Positions 34,401 through 48,124 of a DNA stretch of 64,000 nucleotides are shown one piece after another. Source of the DNA: Zea mays. Lineage: Eukaryota; Streptophyta; Magnoliopsida; Poales; Poaceae. A model generated the notes under the pieces. The model was given only the letters and a program-made list of their open reading frames with translations, was not told the DNA's origin and did not search any database. Both the position numbers and the translations under genes were made by a program. Within the stretch, counting starts at the first letter, position 1; each line of letters begins with the position of its first letter. Location of the stretch: assembly GCF_902167145.1 (NCBI RefSeq), contig NW_023366889.1, positions 1-64,000 of the forward strand, read 5' to 3'.

Positions 34401-37400
34401 GTGTATGAGAGTCTGGTCGATGATCAATGGCCACACAACCCCCATTTTGTCGAAAATAGCCATGAATGACCATTTTCAAAAATACCAAAGGCTAACACGT
34501 ACGAGTTTTTAACCAAGAAATGGTCTCCACCAGAAAATCCAAGAATGTAATCTATGGCAAGGAAACATATGTGGGGTGAGGTGTATGAGCCTCTGGTCGA
34601 TGATAAATGGCCACAAAACCCCCATTTTGCCGAAAATAGCCATGAATGACCATTTTCAATAATACCGAAGGCTAACACCTATGAGTTTTTAACCAAGAAA
34701 TGGTCTCCACCAGAAATCCAAGAATGTGATCTATGGCAAGGAAACATATGTGGGGTGAGGTGTATGAGCCTCTGGTCGATGATCAATGGCCACACAACCC
34801 CCATTTTTTATGAAAATAGCCATGAGCGACCTTGAAAATAGCCATGAGCGACCATTTTCAATAATACTAGAGGCTAACACGTACGGATTTTTGACCAAGA
34901 AATGGTCTCCACCAGAAATCCAAGAATGTGATCTATGGCAAGGGAAACATATGTGGGGTGAGGTGTATGAGCCTCTGGTCGATGATCAATGGCCACACAA
35001 CCCCCATTTTTGTCGAAAATAGCCATGAACGACCACTTTCAATAATACCGAAGGCTAACACCTACGGATTTTTGACCAAGAAATGGTCTCCACCAGAAAT
35101 CCAAGAATGTGATCTATGGCAAGGAAACATATGTGGGGTGAGGTGTATGAGCCTCTGGTCGATGATCAATTGTCACACAACCCCCATTTTTGTCGAAAAT
35201 AGCCATGAACGACCATTTTCAATAATATCGAAGGCTAACACCTACGGATTTTTGACCAAGAAATGGTCTCCACCAGAAATCCAAGAATGTGATCTACGAC
35301 AAGGAAACATATGTGGGGTGAGGTGTATGAGCCTCTGGTCGCGATCAATGGCCACACAACCCCCATTTTTGTCGAAAATAGCCATGAATGACCATTTTCA
35401 ATAATATCGAAGGCTAACACCTACGGATTTTTGACCAAGAAATGGTCTCCACCAGAAATCCAAGAATGTGATCTATGGCAAGGAAACATATGTGGGGTGA
35501 GGTGTATGAGCCTCTGGTCGACGATCAATGGCCACACAACCCCCATTTTGCCGAAAATAGCCATGAATGACCATTTTCAATAATACCGAAGGCTAACACG
35601 TACGAGTTTTTAACCAAGAAATGGTCTCCACCAGAAATCCAAGAATGTAATCTATGACAAGGAAACATATGTGGAGTGAGGTTTATGAGCCTCTAGTCGA
35701 TGATAAATGGCCACACAACCCCCATTTTTTATGAAAATAGCCATGAGCGACCTTGAAAATAGCCATGAACGACCATTTCAATAATACTAGAGGCTAACAC
35801 CTACGGATTTTAGACCAAGAAATGGTCTCCACCAGAAATCCAAGAATGTGATCTATGGCAAGGAAACATATGTGGGGTGAGGTGTATGAGCCTCTAGTCG
35901 ATGATCAAATGCCACACAACCCCCATTTTTGTCGAAAATAGCCATGAATGACCATTTTCAATAATACCGAAGGCTAACACCTACGGATTTTTGACCAAGA
36001 AATGGTCTCCACCAGAAATCTAAGAATGTGATCTATGGCAAGGAAACATATGTGGGGTGAGGTGTACGAGCCTCTGGTCGATGATCAATGCCACACAACC
36101 CCCATTTTTGCCGAAAATAGCCATGAATGACCATTTTCAATAATACCGAAGGCTAACACGTACGAGTTTTTAACCAAGAAATGGTTTCCACCCAGAAATC
36201 CATGAATGTAATCTATGGCAAGGAAACATATGTGGGGTGAGGTTATGAGCCTCTAGTCGATGATAAATGGCCACACAACCCCCATTTTTTATGAAAATAG
36301 CCATGAGCGACCTTGAAAATAGCCATGAGCGACCATTTTCAATAATACTAGAGGCTAACACCTACGGATTTTAGACCAAGAAATGGTCTCCACCAGAAAT
36401 CCAAGATTGTGATCTATGGCAAGGAAACATATGTGGGGTGAGGTGTATGAGCATCTGGTCGATGATCAATGGCCACACAACCCCCATTTTTGTCGAAAAT
36501 AGCCATGAGCGACCATTTTCAATAATACCTAAGGCTAACACCTACGGATTTTAGACCAAGAAATGGTCTCCACCAGAAATCCAAGAATGTGATCTATGGC
36601 AAGGAAACATATGTGGGGTGAGGTGTATGAGCGTCTGGTCGATGATCAATGGCCACACAACCCCCATTTTTGTCGAAAATAGCCATGAACGACCATTTTC
36701 AATAATACCGAAGGCTAACACCTACGGATTTTTGCCCAAGAAATGGTCTCCACCAGAAATCCAAGAATGTGATCTATGGCAAGGAAACATATGTGGGGTG
36801 AGGTGTATGAGCGTCTGGTCGATGATCAATGGCCACACAACCCCCATTTTTGTCGAAAATAGCCATGAACGACCATTTCAATAATACCGAAGGCTAACAC
36901 CTACAGATTTTTGACCAAGAAATGGTCTCCACCAGAAATCCAAGAATGTGATCTATGACAAGGAAACATATGTGGGGTGAGGTGTATGAGCCTCTGGTCG
37001 ACGATCAATGGCCACACAACCCCCATTTTGCCGAAAATAGCCATGACTGACCATTTTCAATAATACCGAAGGCTAACACGTACGAGTTTTTAACCAAGAA
37101 AAGGTTTCCACCAGAAATCCAAGAATGTAATCTATGGCAAGGAAACATATGTGGGGTGAGGTGTATGAGCCTCTAGTCGATGATAAATGGCCACACAACC
37201 CCCATTTTTGTCGAAAATAGCCATGAACGACCATTTTCAATAATACCGAAGGCTAACACCTACGGATTTTTGACCAAGAAATGGTCTCCACCAGAAATCC
37301 AAGAATGTGATCTATGGCAAGGAAACATATGTGGGGTGAGGTGTACGAGCCTTTAGTCGATGATCAATGGCCACACAACCCCCATTTTGCCGAAAATAGC

Positions 37401-40400
37401 CATGAGCGACCATTTTCAATAATATTAGAGGCTAACACCTACGGATTTAGACCAAGAAATGGTCTCCACCAGAAATCCAAGAATGTGATCTATGGCAAGG
37501 AAACATATGTGGGGTGAGGTGTACGAGCCTCTGGTCGATGATCAATGGCCACACAACCCCCATTTTTGTCGAAAATAGCCATGAACGACCATTTTCAATA
37601 ATACCGAAGGCTAACACGTACGAGTTTTTAACCAAGAAATGGTTTCCACCAGAAATCCAAGAATGTAATCTATGGCAAGGAAACATATGTGGGGTGAGGT
37701 TTATGAGCCTCTAGTCGATGATAAATGGCCACACAACCCCCATTTTTTATGAAAATAGCCATGAGCGACCTTGAAAATAGCCATGAGCGACCATTTTCAA
37801 TAATATTAGAGGCTAACACCTACGGATTTTAGACCAAGAAATGGTCTCCACCAGAAATCCAAGAATGTGATCTATGGCAAGGAAACATATGTGGGGTGAG
37901 GTGTACGAGCCTCTGGTCGATGATCAATGGCCACACAACCCCCATTTTTGTCGAAAATAGCCATGAACGATCATTTTCAATAATACCGAAGGCTAACACG
38001 TACGAGTTTTTAACCAAGAAATGGTCTCCACCAGAAATCCAAGAATGTGATCTATGGCAGGAAACATATGTGAGGTGAGGTGTATGAGCGTCTGGTCGAT
38101 GATCAATGGCCACACAACCCCCATTTTGTCGAAAATAGCCATGAATGACCATTTTCAAAAATACCAAAGGCTAACACGTACGGATTTTTGACCAAGAAAT
38201 GGTCTCCACCAGAAATCCAAGAATGTGATCTATGGCAAGGAAACATATGTGGGGTGACGTGTATGAGCCTCTGGTCGATGATCAATGGCCACACAACCCC
38301 CATTTTGCCGAAAATAGCATGAATGACCATTTTCGATAATACCGAAGGCTAACACGTACGAGTTTTTAACCAAGAAATGGTCTCCACCAGAAATCCAAGA
38401 ATGTGATCTATGGCAAGGAAATATATGTGGGGTGAGGTTTATGAGCCTCTAGTCGATGATAAATGGCCACACAACCCCCATTTTTTATGAAAATAGCCAT
38501 GAGCGACCATTTTCAATAATACTGGAGGCTAAGACCTACGGATTTTTGACCAAGAAATGGTCTCCACCAGAAATCCAAGAATGTGATCTATGGCAAGGAA
38601 ACATATGTGGGGTGAGGTGTATGAGCCTCTGGTCGATGATCAATTGCCACACAACCCCCATTTTGTCGAAAATAGCCATGAACGACCATTTTCAATAATA
38701 CCGAAGGCTAACACCTACGGATTTTTGACCAAGAAATGGTCTCCACCAGAAATCCAAGAATGTGATCTATGGCAAGGAAACATATGTGGGGTGAGGTGTA
38801 TGAGCCTCTAGTCGATGATCAATGGCCACACAACCCCCATTTTTGTCGAAAATAGCCATGAATGACCATTTTCAATAATACCGAAGGCTAACACCTACGA
38901 GTTTTTATCCAAGAAAACGGTCTCCACCAGAAATCCAAGAATGTGATCTATGGCAAGGAAACATATGTGGGGTGAGGTGTATGAGCCTCTGGTCGATGAT
39001 CAATGGCACACAACCCCCATTTTTTATGAAAATAGCCATGAGCGACCTTGAAAATAGCCATGAGCGACCATTTTCAATAATACTAGAGGCTAAGACCTGC
39101 GGATTTTTGACCAAGAAATGGTCTCCACCAGAAATCCAAGAATGTGATCTATGGCAAGGAAACTTATGTGGGGTGAGGTGTATGAGCCTCTGGTCGATGA
39201 TCAATGGCCACACAACCCCCATTTTTTATGAAAATAGCCATGAACGACCATTTTCAAAAATACCAAAGGCTAACACCTACGGATTTTTGACCAAGAAATG
39301 GTCTCCACCAGAAATCCAAGAATGTGATCTATGGCAAGGAAACATATGTGGGGTGAGGTGTACGAGCCTCTGGTCGATGATCAATGGCCACAGAACCCCC
39401 ATTTTGCTGAAAATAGCCATGAACGACCATTTTCAATAATACCGAAGGCTAACACGTACGAGTTTTTAACCAAGAAATGGTCTCCACCAGAAATCCAAGA
39501 ATGTGATCTATGGCAAGGAAACATATGTGGGGTGAGGTGTATGAGCCTTTAGTCGATGATCAATGGCCACACGACCCCCATTTTGCCGAAAATAGCCATG
39601 AGCGACCATTTTCAATAATATTAGAGGCTAACACCTACGGATTTTAGACCAAGAAATGGTCTCCACCAGAAATCCAAGAATGTGATCTATGGCAAGGAAA
39701 CATATGTGAGGTGAGGTGTATGAGCGTCTGGTCGATGATCAATGGCCACACAACCCCCATTTTTGTCGAAAATAGCCATGAATGACCATTTTCAAAAATA
39801 CCAAAGGCTAACACGTACGGATTTTTGACCAAGAAATGGTCTCCACCAGAAATCCAAGAATGTGATCTATGGCAAGGAAACATATGTGGGGTGAGGTGTA
39901 TGAGCCTCTGGTCGATGATCAATGGCCACACAACCCCCATTTTGCCGAAAATAGCCATGAATGACCATTTTCGATAATACCGAAGGCTAACACGTACGAG
40001 TTTTTAACCAAGAAATGGTCTCCACCAGAAATCCAAGAATGTGATCTATGGCAAGGAAATATATGTGGGGTGAGGTTTATGAGCCTCTAGTCGATGATAA
40101 ATGGCCACACAACCCCCATTTTTTATGAAAATAGCCATGAGCGACCATTTTCAATAATACTGGAGGCTAAGACCTACGGATTTTTGACCAAGAAATGGTC
40201 TCCACCAGAAATCCAAGAATGTGATCTATGGCAAGGAAACATATGTGGGGTGAGGTGTATGAGCCTCTGGTCGATGATCAATTGCCACACAACCCCCATT
40301 TTGTCGAAAATAGCCATGAACGACCATTTTCAATAATACCGAAGGCTAACACCTACGGATTTTTGACCAAGAAATGGTCTCCACCAGAAATCCAAGAATG

Positions 40401-42724
40401 TGATCTATGGCAAGGAAACATATGTGGGGTGAGGTGTATGAGCCTCTAGTCGATGATCAATGGCCACACAACCCCCATTTTTGTCGAAAATAGCCATGAA
40501 TGACCATTTTCAATAATACCGAAGGCTAACACCTACGAGTTTTTATCCAAGAAACGGTCTCCACCAGAAATCCAAGAATGTGATCTATGGCAAGGAAACA
40601 TATGTGGGGTGAGGTGTATGAGCCTCTGGTCGATGATCAATGGCACACAACCCCCATTTTTTATGAAAATAGCCATGAGCGACCTTGAAAATAGCCATGA
40701 GCGACCATTTTCAATAATACTAGAGGCTAAGACCTGCGGATTTTTGACCAAGAAATGGTCTCCACCAGAAATCCAAGAATGTGATCTATGGCAAGGAAAC
40801 TTATGTGGGGTGAGGTGTATGAGCCTCTAGTCGATGATCAATGGCCACACAACCCCCATTTTTTATGAAAATAGCCATGAACGACCATTTTCAAAAATAC
40901 CAAAGGCTAACACCTACGGATTTTTGACCAAGAAATGGTCTCCACCAGAAATCCAAGAATGTGATCTATGGCAAGGAAACATATGTGGGGTGAGGTGTAC
41001 GAGCCTCTGGTCGATGATCAATGGCCACAGAACCCCCATTTTGCTGAAAATAGCCATGAACGACCATTTTCAATAATACCGAAGGCTAACACGTACGAGT
41101 TTTTAACCAAGAAATGGTCTCCACCAGAAATCCAAGAATGTGATCTATGGCAAGGAAACATATGTGGGGTGAGGTGTATGAGCCTTTAGTCGATGATCAA
41201 TGGCCACACAACCCCCATTTTGCCGAAAATAGCCATGAGCGACCATTTTCAATAATATTAGAGGCTAACACCTACGGATTTTAGACCAAGAAATGGTCTC
41301 CACCAGAAATCCAAGAATGTGATCTATGGCAAGGAAACATATGTGGGGTGAGGTGTACGAGCCTCTGGTCGATGATCAATGGCCACACAACCCCCATTTT
41401 TGTCGAAAATAGCCATGAACGACCATTTTCAATAATACCGAAGGCTAACACGTACGAGTTTTTAACCAAGAAATGGTCTCCACCAGAAATCCAAGAATGT
41501 GATCTATGGCAAGGAAACATATGTGGGGTGAGGTGTATGAGTGTCTGGTCGATGATCAATGGCCACACAACCCCCATTTTTGTCGAAAATAGCCATGAAC
41601 GACCTTGAAAATAGCCATGAGCGACCATTTTCAATAATACTAGAGGCTAACACCTACGGATTTTAGACCAAGAAATGGTCTCCACCAGAAATCCAAGAAT
41701 GTGATCTATGACAAGGAAACATATGTGGGGTGAGGTGTATGAGCGTCTGGTCGATGATCAATGGCCACACAACCCCCATTTTTGTCAAAAATAGCCATGA
41801 ACGACCATTTTCAATAATACCGAAGGCTAACACCTACGGATTTTTGCCCAAGAAATGGTCTCCACCAGAAATCCAAGAATGTGATCTATGGCAAGGAAAC
41901 ATATGTGGGGTGAGGTGTATGAGCCTCTGGTCGACGATCAATGGCCACACAACCCCCATTTTGCCGAAAATAGCCATGAACGACCATTTTCAATAATACC
42001 GAAGGCTAACACGTACGAGTTTTTGACCAAGAAATGGTCTCCACCAAAAATCCAAGAATGTGATCTATGGCAAGGAAACATATGTGGGGTGAGGTGTATG
42101 AGCCTCTGGTCGACGATCAATGGCCACACAACCCCCATTTTGCCGAAAATAGCCATGAATGACCATTTTCAATAATACTAGAGGCTAAGACCTACGGATT
42201 TTAGACCAAGAAATGGTCTCCACCAGAAATCCAAGAATGTGATCTATGGCAAGGAAACATATGTGGGGTGAGGTGTATGAGCGTCTGGTCGATGATCAAT
42301 GGCCACACAACCCCCATTTTTGTCGAAAATAGCCATGAACGACCATTTTCAAAAATACCGAAGGCTAACACCTACGGATTTTTGACCAAGAAATTGTTTC
42401 CACCAGAAATCCAAGAATGTGATCTATGGCAAGGAAACATATGTGGGGTGAGGTTTATGAGCCTCTGGTCGATGATCAATGGCCACACAACCCCCATTTT
42501 TGTCGAAAATAGCCATGAATGACCATTTTCAATAATACCGAAGGCTAACACGTACGAGTTTTTAACCAAGAAATGGTTTCCACCAGAAATCCAAGAATGT
42601 AATCTATGGCAAGGAAACATATGTGGGGTGAGGTTTATGAGCCTCTAGTCGATGATAAATGGCCACACAACCCCCATTTTTTTATGAAAATAGCCACGAG
42701 CGACCTTGAAAATAGCCATGAGCG
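31471..42724 (+). repeat. knob180 satellite array, forward, low indel
   Basis: About 62 forward units, most exactly 180 bp, reading GGCCACACAACCCCCATTT, GAAAATAGCCATGAACGACC, TTTTCAATAATACCGAAGGC, CACCTACGGATTTTTGACC, AAGAAATGGTCTCCACCAG, AAATCCAAGAATGTGATC and GGCAAGGAAACATATGTGG. Single-base indels are far rarer than in the left arm. Variants include 202-bp units (GAGCGACCTTGAAAATAGCC) and duplicated-junction units near 32,370 and 34,181. Its last third belongs to large duplications listed separately. Confidence 0.94.
38060..41335 (+). repeat. tandem duplication, offset about 1,638 bp
   Basis: Nine-unit blocks at about 38,060-39,697 and 39,698-41,335 share private variants in the same order. 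These include CATATGTGAGGTGAGGTG (38,066 and 39,703), GGAAATATATGTGG, TTTTTATCCAAGAAA(A)CGG, CAATGGCACACAACCC, GACCTGCGGATTTTTG and GGAAACTTATGTGG. Offsets measured at several of these landmarks are 1,637-1,638. Boundaries are approximate. Confidence 0.85.
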
Positions 42725-45700
42725 ACCATTTCTTGGTCTAAAATCCGTAGGTGTTAGCCTCTAATATTTTTGAAAATGGTCGCTCATGGCTATTTTCGGC
42801 AAGGAAACATATGTGGGGTGAGGTGTACGAGCCTCTGGTCGATGATCAATGGCCACACAACCCCCATTTTTGTCGAAAATAGCCATGAACGACCATTTTC
42901 AATAATACCGAAGGCTAACACGTACGAGTTTTTAACCAAGAAATGGTCTCCACCAGAAATCCAAGAATGTGATCTATGGCAAGGAAACATATGTGGGGTG
43001 AGGTGTATGAGCGTCTGGTCGATGATCAATGGCCACACAACCCCCATTTTTGTCGAAAATAGCCATGAATGACAATTTTCAAAAATACAAAAGGCTAACA
43101 CGTACCGATTTTTGACCAAGAAATGGTCTCCATCAGAAATCCAAGAATGTGATCTATGGCAAGGAAACATATGTGGGGTGAGGTGTATGAGCCTCTGGTC
43201 GATGATCAATGGCCACACAACCCCCATTTTGCCGAAAATAGCCATGAATGACCATTTTCAATAATACCGAAGGCTAACACGTACGAGTTTTTAACCAAGA
43301 AATGGTCTCCACCAGAAATCCAAGAATGTGATCTATGGCAAGGAAACATATGTGGGGTGAGGTTTATGAGCCTCTAGTCGATGATAAATGGCCACACAAC
43401 CCCCATTTTTTATGAAAATAGCCATGAGCGACCATTTTCAATAATACTGGAGGCTAAGACCTACGGATTTTTGACCAAGAAATGGTCTCCACCAGAAATC
43501 CAAGAATGTGATCTATGGCAAGGAAACATATGTGGGGTGAGGTGTATGAGCCTCTGGTCGATGATCAATTGCCACACAACCCCCATTTTGTCGAAAATAG
43601 CCATGAACGACCATTTTCAAAAATACCGAAGGCTAACACCTACGGATTTTTGACCAAGAAATGGTCTCCACCAGAAATCCAAGAATGTGATCTATGGCAA
43701 GGAAACATATGTGGGGTGAGGTGTATGAGCCTCTAGTCGATGATCAATGGCCACACAACCCCCATTTTTGTCGAAAATAGCCATGAATGACCATTTTCAA
43801 TAATACCGAAGGCTAACACCTACGAGTTTTTATCCAAGAAACGGTCTCCACCAGAAATCCAAGAATGTGATCTATGGCAAGGAAACATATGTGGGGTGAG
43901 GTGTATGAGCCTATGGTCGATGATCAATGGCCACACAACCCCCATTTTTTATGAAAATAGCCATGAGCGACCTTGAAAATAGCCATGAGCGACCATTTTC
44001 AATAATACTAGAGGCTAAGACCTGCGGATTTTTGACCAAGAAATGGTCTCCACCAGAAATCCAAGAATGTGATCTATGGCAAGGAAACATATGTGGGGTG
44101 AGGTGTATGAGGCTCTGGTCGATGATCAATGGCCACACAACCCCCATTTTTTTATGAAAATAGCCATGAACGACCATTTTCAAAAATACCAAAGGCTAAC
44201 ACCTACGGATTTTTGACCAAGAAATGGTATCCACCAGAAATCCAAGAATGTGATCTATGGCAAGGAAACATATGTGGGGTGAGGTGTACGAGCCTCTAGT
44301 CGATGATCAATGGCCACAGAACCCCCATTTTGCCGAAAATAGCCATGAACGACCATTTTCAATAATACCGAAGGCTAACACGTACGAGTTTTTAACCAAG
44401 AAATGGTCTCCACCAGAAATCCAAGAATGTGATCTATGGCAAGGAAACATATGTGGGGTGAGGTGTACGAGCCTTTAGTCGATGATCAATGGCCACACAA
44501 CCCCCATTTTGCCGAAAATAGCCATGAGCGACCATTTTCAATAATATTAGAGGCTAACACCTACGGATTTTAGACCAAGAAATGGTCTCCACCAGAAATC
44601 CAAGAATGTGATCTATGGCAAGGAAACATATGTGGGGTGAGGTGTACGAGCCTCTGGTCGATGATCAATGGCCACACAACCCCCATTTTGTCGAAAATAG
44701 CCATGAACGACCATTTTCAATAATACCGAAGGCTAACACGTACGAGTTTTTAACCAAGAAATGGTCTCCACCAGAAATCCAAGAATGTGATCTATGGCAA
44801 GGAAACATATGTGGGGTGAGGTGTATGAGCGTCTGGTCGATGATCAATGGCCACACAACCCCCATTTTTGTCGAAAATAGCCATGAACGACCTTGAAAAT
44901 AGCCATGAGCGACCATTTTCAATAATACTAGAGGCTAACACGTATGGATTTTAGACCAAGAAATGGTCTCCACCAGAAATCCAAGAATGTGATCTATGAC
45001 AAGGAAACATATGTGGGGTTAGGTGTATGTGCGTCTGGTCGATGATCAATGGCCACACAACCCCCATTTTTGTCAAAAATAGCCATGAACGACCATTTTC
45101 AATAATACCGAAGGCTAACACCTACGGATTTTTGCCCAAGAAATGGTCTCCACCAGAAATCCAAGAATGTGATCTATGGCAAGGAAACATATGTGGGGTG
45201 AGGTGTATGAGCCTCTGGTCGACGATCAATGGCCACACAACCCCCATTTTGCCGAAAATAGCCATGAACGACCATTTTCAATAATACCGAAGGCTAACAC
45301 GTACGAGTTTTTGACCAAGAAATGGTCTCCACCAAAAATCCAAGAATGTGATCTATGGCAAGGAAACATATGTGGGGTGAGGTGTATGAGCCTCTGGTCG
45401 ACGATCAATGGCCACACAACCCCCATTTTGCCGAAAATAGCCATGAATGACCATTTTCAATAATACTAGAGGCTAAGACCTACGGATTTTAGACCAAGAA
45501 ATGGTCTCCACCAGAAATCCAAGAATGTGATCTATGGCAAGGAAACATATGTGGGGTGAGGTGTATGAGCGTCTAGTCGATGATCAATGGCCACATAACC
45601 CCCATTTTTGTCGAAAATAGCCATGAACGACCATTTTCAAAAATACCGAAGGCTAACACCTACGGATTTTTTACCAAGAAATGGTTTCCACCAGAAATCC

Positions 45701-46020
45701 AAGAATGTGATCTATTGCAAGGAAACATATGTGGGGTGAGGTTTATGAGCCTCTGGTCGATGATCAATGGCCACACAACCCCCATTTTTGTCGAAAATAG
45801 CCATGAATGACCATTTTCAATAATACCAAAGGCTAACACGTACGAGTTTTTAACCAAGAAATGGTTTCCACCAGAAATCCAAGAATGTAATCTATGGCAA
45901 GGAAACATATGTGGGGTGAGGTTTATGAGCCTCTAGTCGATGATAAATGGCCACACAACCCCCATTTTTTATGAAAATAGCCACGAGCGACCTTGAAAAT
46001 AGCCATGAGCGACCATTTTC
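39700..46020 (+). repeat. larger duplication, offset about 3,288 bp
   Basis: The block of about 39.7-42.7 kb recurs at about 42.95-46.0 kb. Shared landmarks include TTTTTGTCAAAAATAGCC (41,783 and 45,071), GAGTTTTTGACC with CCACCAAAAATCC, and AGCCACGAGCGACC (about 42,691 and 45,979). The offset is 3,288 each time, about 18 units. The second copy contains one of the 1,638-bp blocks, so this duplication followed the smaller one. The left copy ends at the 42,725 inverted patch. Confidence 0.85.
42725..42799 (-). repeat. 75-bp inverted knob180 patch (reverse)
   Basis: Within forward array, GAGCGACC runs into ATTTCTTGGTCTAAAATCCG (reverse), continues to GGCTATTTTCGGC, and then returns to forward at GGCAAGGAAAC. 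Both edges show short shared sequence (GACCAT and GGCAA). Turning the patch round does not rebuild whole units on both sides. A template switch therefore fits better than a simple inversion. Confidence 0.85.
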
Positions 46021-48124
46021 AATAATACTAGAGGCTTACACCTACGGATTTTAGACCAAGAAATGGTCTCCACCAGAAATCCAAGAATGTGATCTATGGC
46101 AAGGAAACATATGTGGGGTGAGGTGTATGAGCGTCTGGTCGATGATCAATGGCCACACAACCCCCATTTTTGTCGAAAATAGCCATGAACGACCATTTTG
46201 AATAATACCGAAGGCTAACACCTACGGATTTTTGACCAAGAAATGGTCTCCACCAGAAATCCAAGAATGTGATCTATGGCAAGGAAACATATGTGGGGTG
46301 AGGTGTATGAGCCTCTAGTCGATGATCAATGGCCACACAACCCCCATTTTTGTCGAAAATAGCCATGAATGACCATTTTCAAAAATACCAAAGGCTAACA
46401 CGTACGGATTTTTGACCAAGAAATGGTGTCCACCAGAAATCCAAGAATGTGATCTATGGCAAGGAAACATATGTGGGGTGAGGTGTACGAGCCTCTGGTC
46501 GATGATCAATGGCCACACAACCCCCATTTTGCCGAAAATAGCCATGAACGACCATTTTCAATAATACCGAAGGCTAACACCTACGGATTTTTGACCAAGA
46601 AATGGTCTCCACCAGAAATCCAAGATTGTGATCTATGGCAAGGAAACATATGTGGGGTGAGGTGTATGAGCCTATGGTCAATGATCAATGGCCACACAAC
46701 CCCCATTTTTGTCGAAAATAGCCATGAACGACCATTTTCAATAATATCGAAGGCTAACACGTACGAGTTTTTGACCAAGAAATGGTCTCCACCAGAAATC
46801 CAAGAATGTGATCTACGACAAGGAAACATATGTGGGGTGAGGTGTATGAGCCTCTGGTCTACGATCAATGGCCACACAACCCCCATTTTGCCGAAAATAG
46901 CCATGAATGACCATTTTCAATAATACCGAAGGCTAACACGTACGAGTTTTTAACCAAGAAATGGTTTCCACCAGAAATCCAAGAATGTAATCTATGGCAA
47001 GGAAACATATGTGGGGTGAGGTTTATGAGCCTCTAGTCGATGATAAATGGCCACACAACCCCCATTTTTTATGAAAATAGCCATGAGCGACCTTGAAAAT
47101 AGCCATGAGCGACCATTTTCAATAATACTAGAGGCTAACACCTACGGATTTTAGACCAAGAAATGGTCTCCACCAGAAATCCAAGAATGTGATCTATGGC
47201 AAGGAAACATATGTGTAGTGAGGTGTATGAGCCTCTAGTCGATGATCAATGGCCACACAACCCCCATTTTTGTCGAAAATAGCCATGAATGACCATTTTC
47301 AATAATACCGAAGGCTAACAGCGACCATTTTCAATAATACTAGAGGCTAAGACCTACGGATTTTTGACCAAGAAATGGTCTCCACCAGAAATCCAAGAAT
47401 GTGATCTATGGCAAGGAAACATATGTGGGGTGAGGTGTACGAGCCTCTGGTCGATGATCAATGGCCACACAACCCCCATTTTGCCGAAAATAGCCATGAG
47501 CGACGATTTTCAATAATATTGGAGGCTAAGACCTACGGATTTTTGACCAAGAAATGGTCTCCACCAGAAATCCAAGAATGTGATCTATGGCAAGGAAACA
47601 TATGTGGGGTGAGGTGTATGAGCCTCTGGTCGACGATCAATGGCCACACAACCCCCATTTTTGCTGAAAATAGCCATGAGCGACCATTTTCAATAATACT
47701 AGAGGCTAAGACCTACGGATTTTTGACCAAGAAATGGTCTCCACCAGAAATCCAAGAATGTGATCTACGACAAGGAAACATATGTGGGGTGAGGTGTATG
47801 AGCCTCTGGTCGACGATCAATGGACACACAACCCCCATTTTGCCAAAAATAGCCATGAATGACCATTTTCAATAATACCGAAGGCTAACACGTACGAGTT
47901 TTTAACCAAGAAATGGTCTTCACCAGAAATCCAAGAATGTGATCTACGACAAGGAAACATATGTGGGGTGAGGTGTATGAGCCTCTGGTCGACGATCAAT
48001 GGCCACACAACCCCCATTTTGCCGAAAATAGCCATGAACGACCATTTTCAATAATACTAGAGGCTAACACCTACGGATTTTAGACCAAGAAATGGTCTCC
48101 ACCAGAAATCCAAGAATGTGATCT

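Noticed and set aside
42725..42799. Simple inversion of part of a unit
   Set aside because: Reversing the segment does not restore a continuous monomer on both sides, so a template switch or a composite event fits better.
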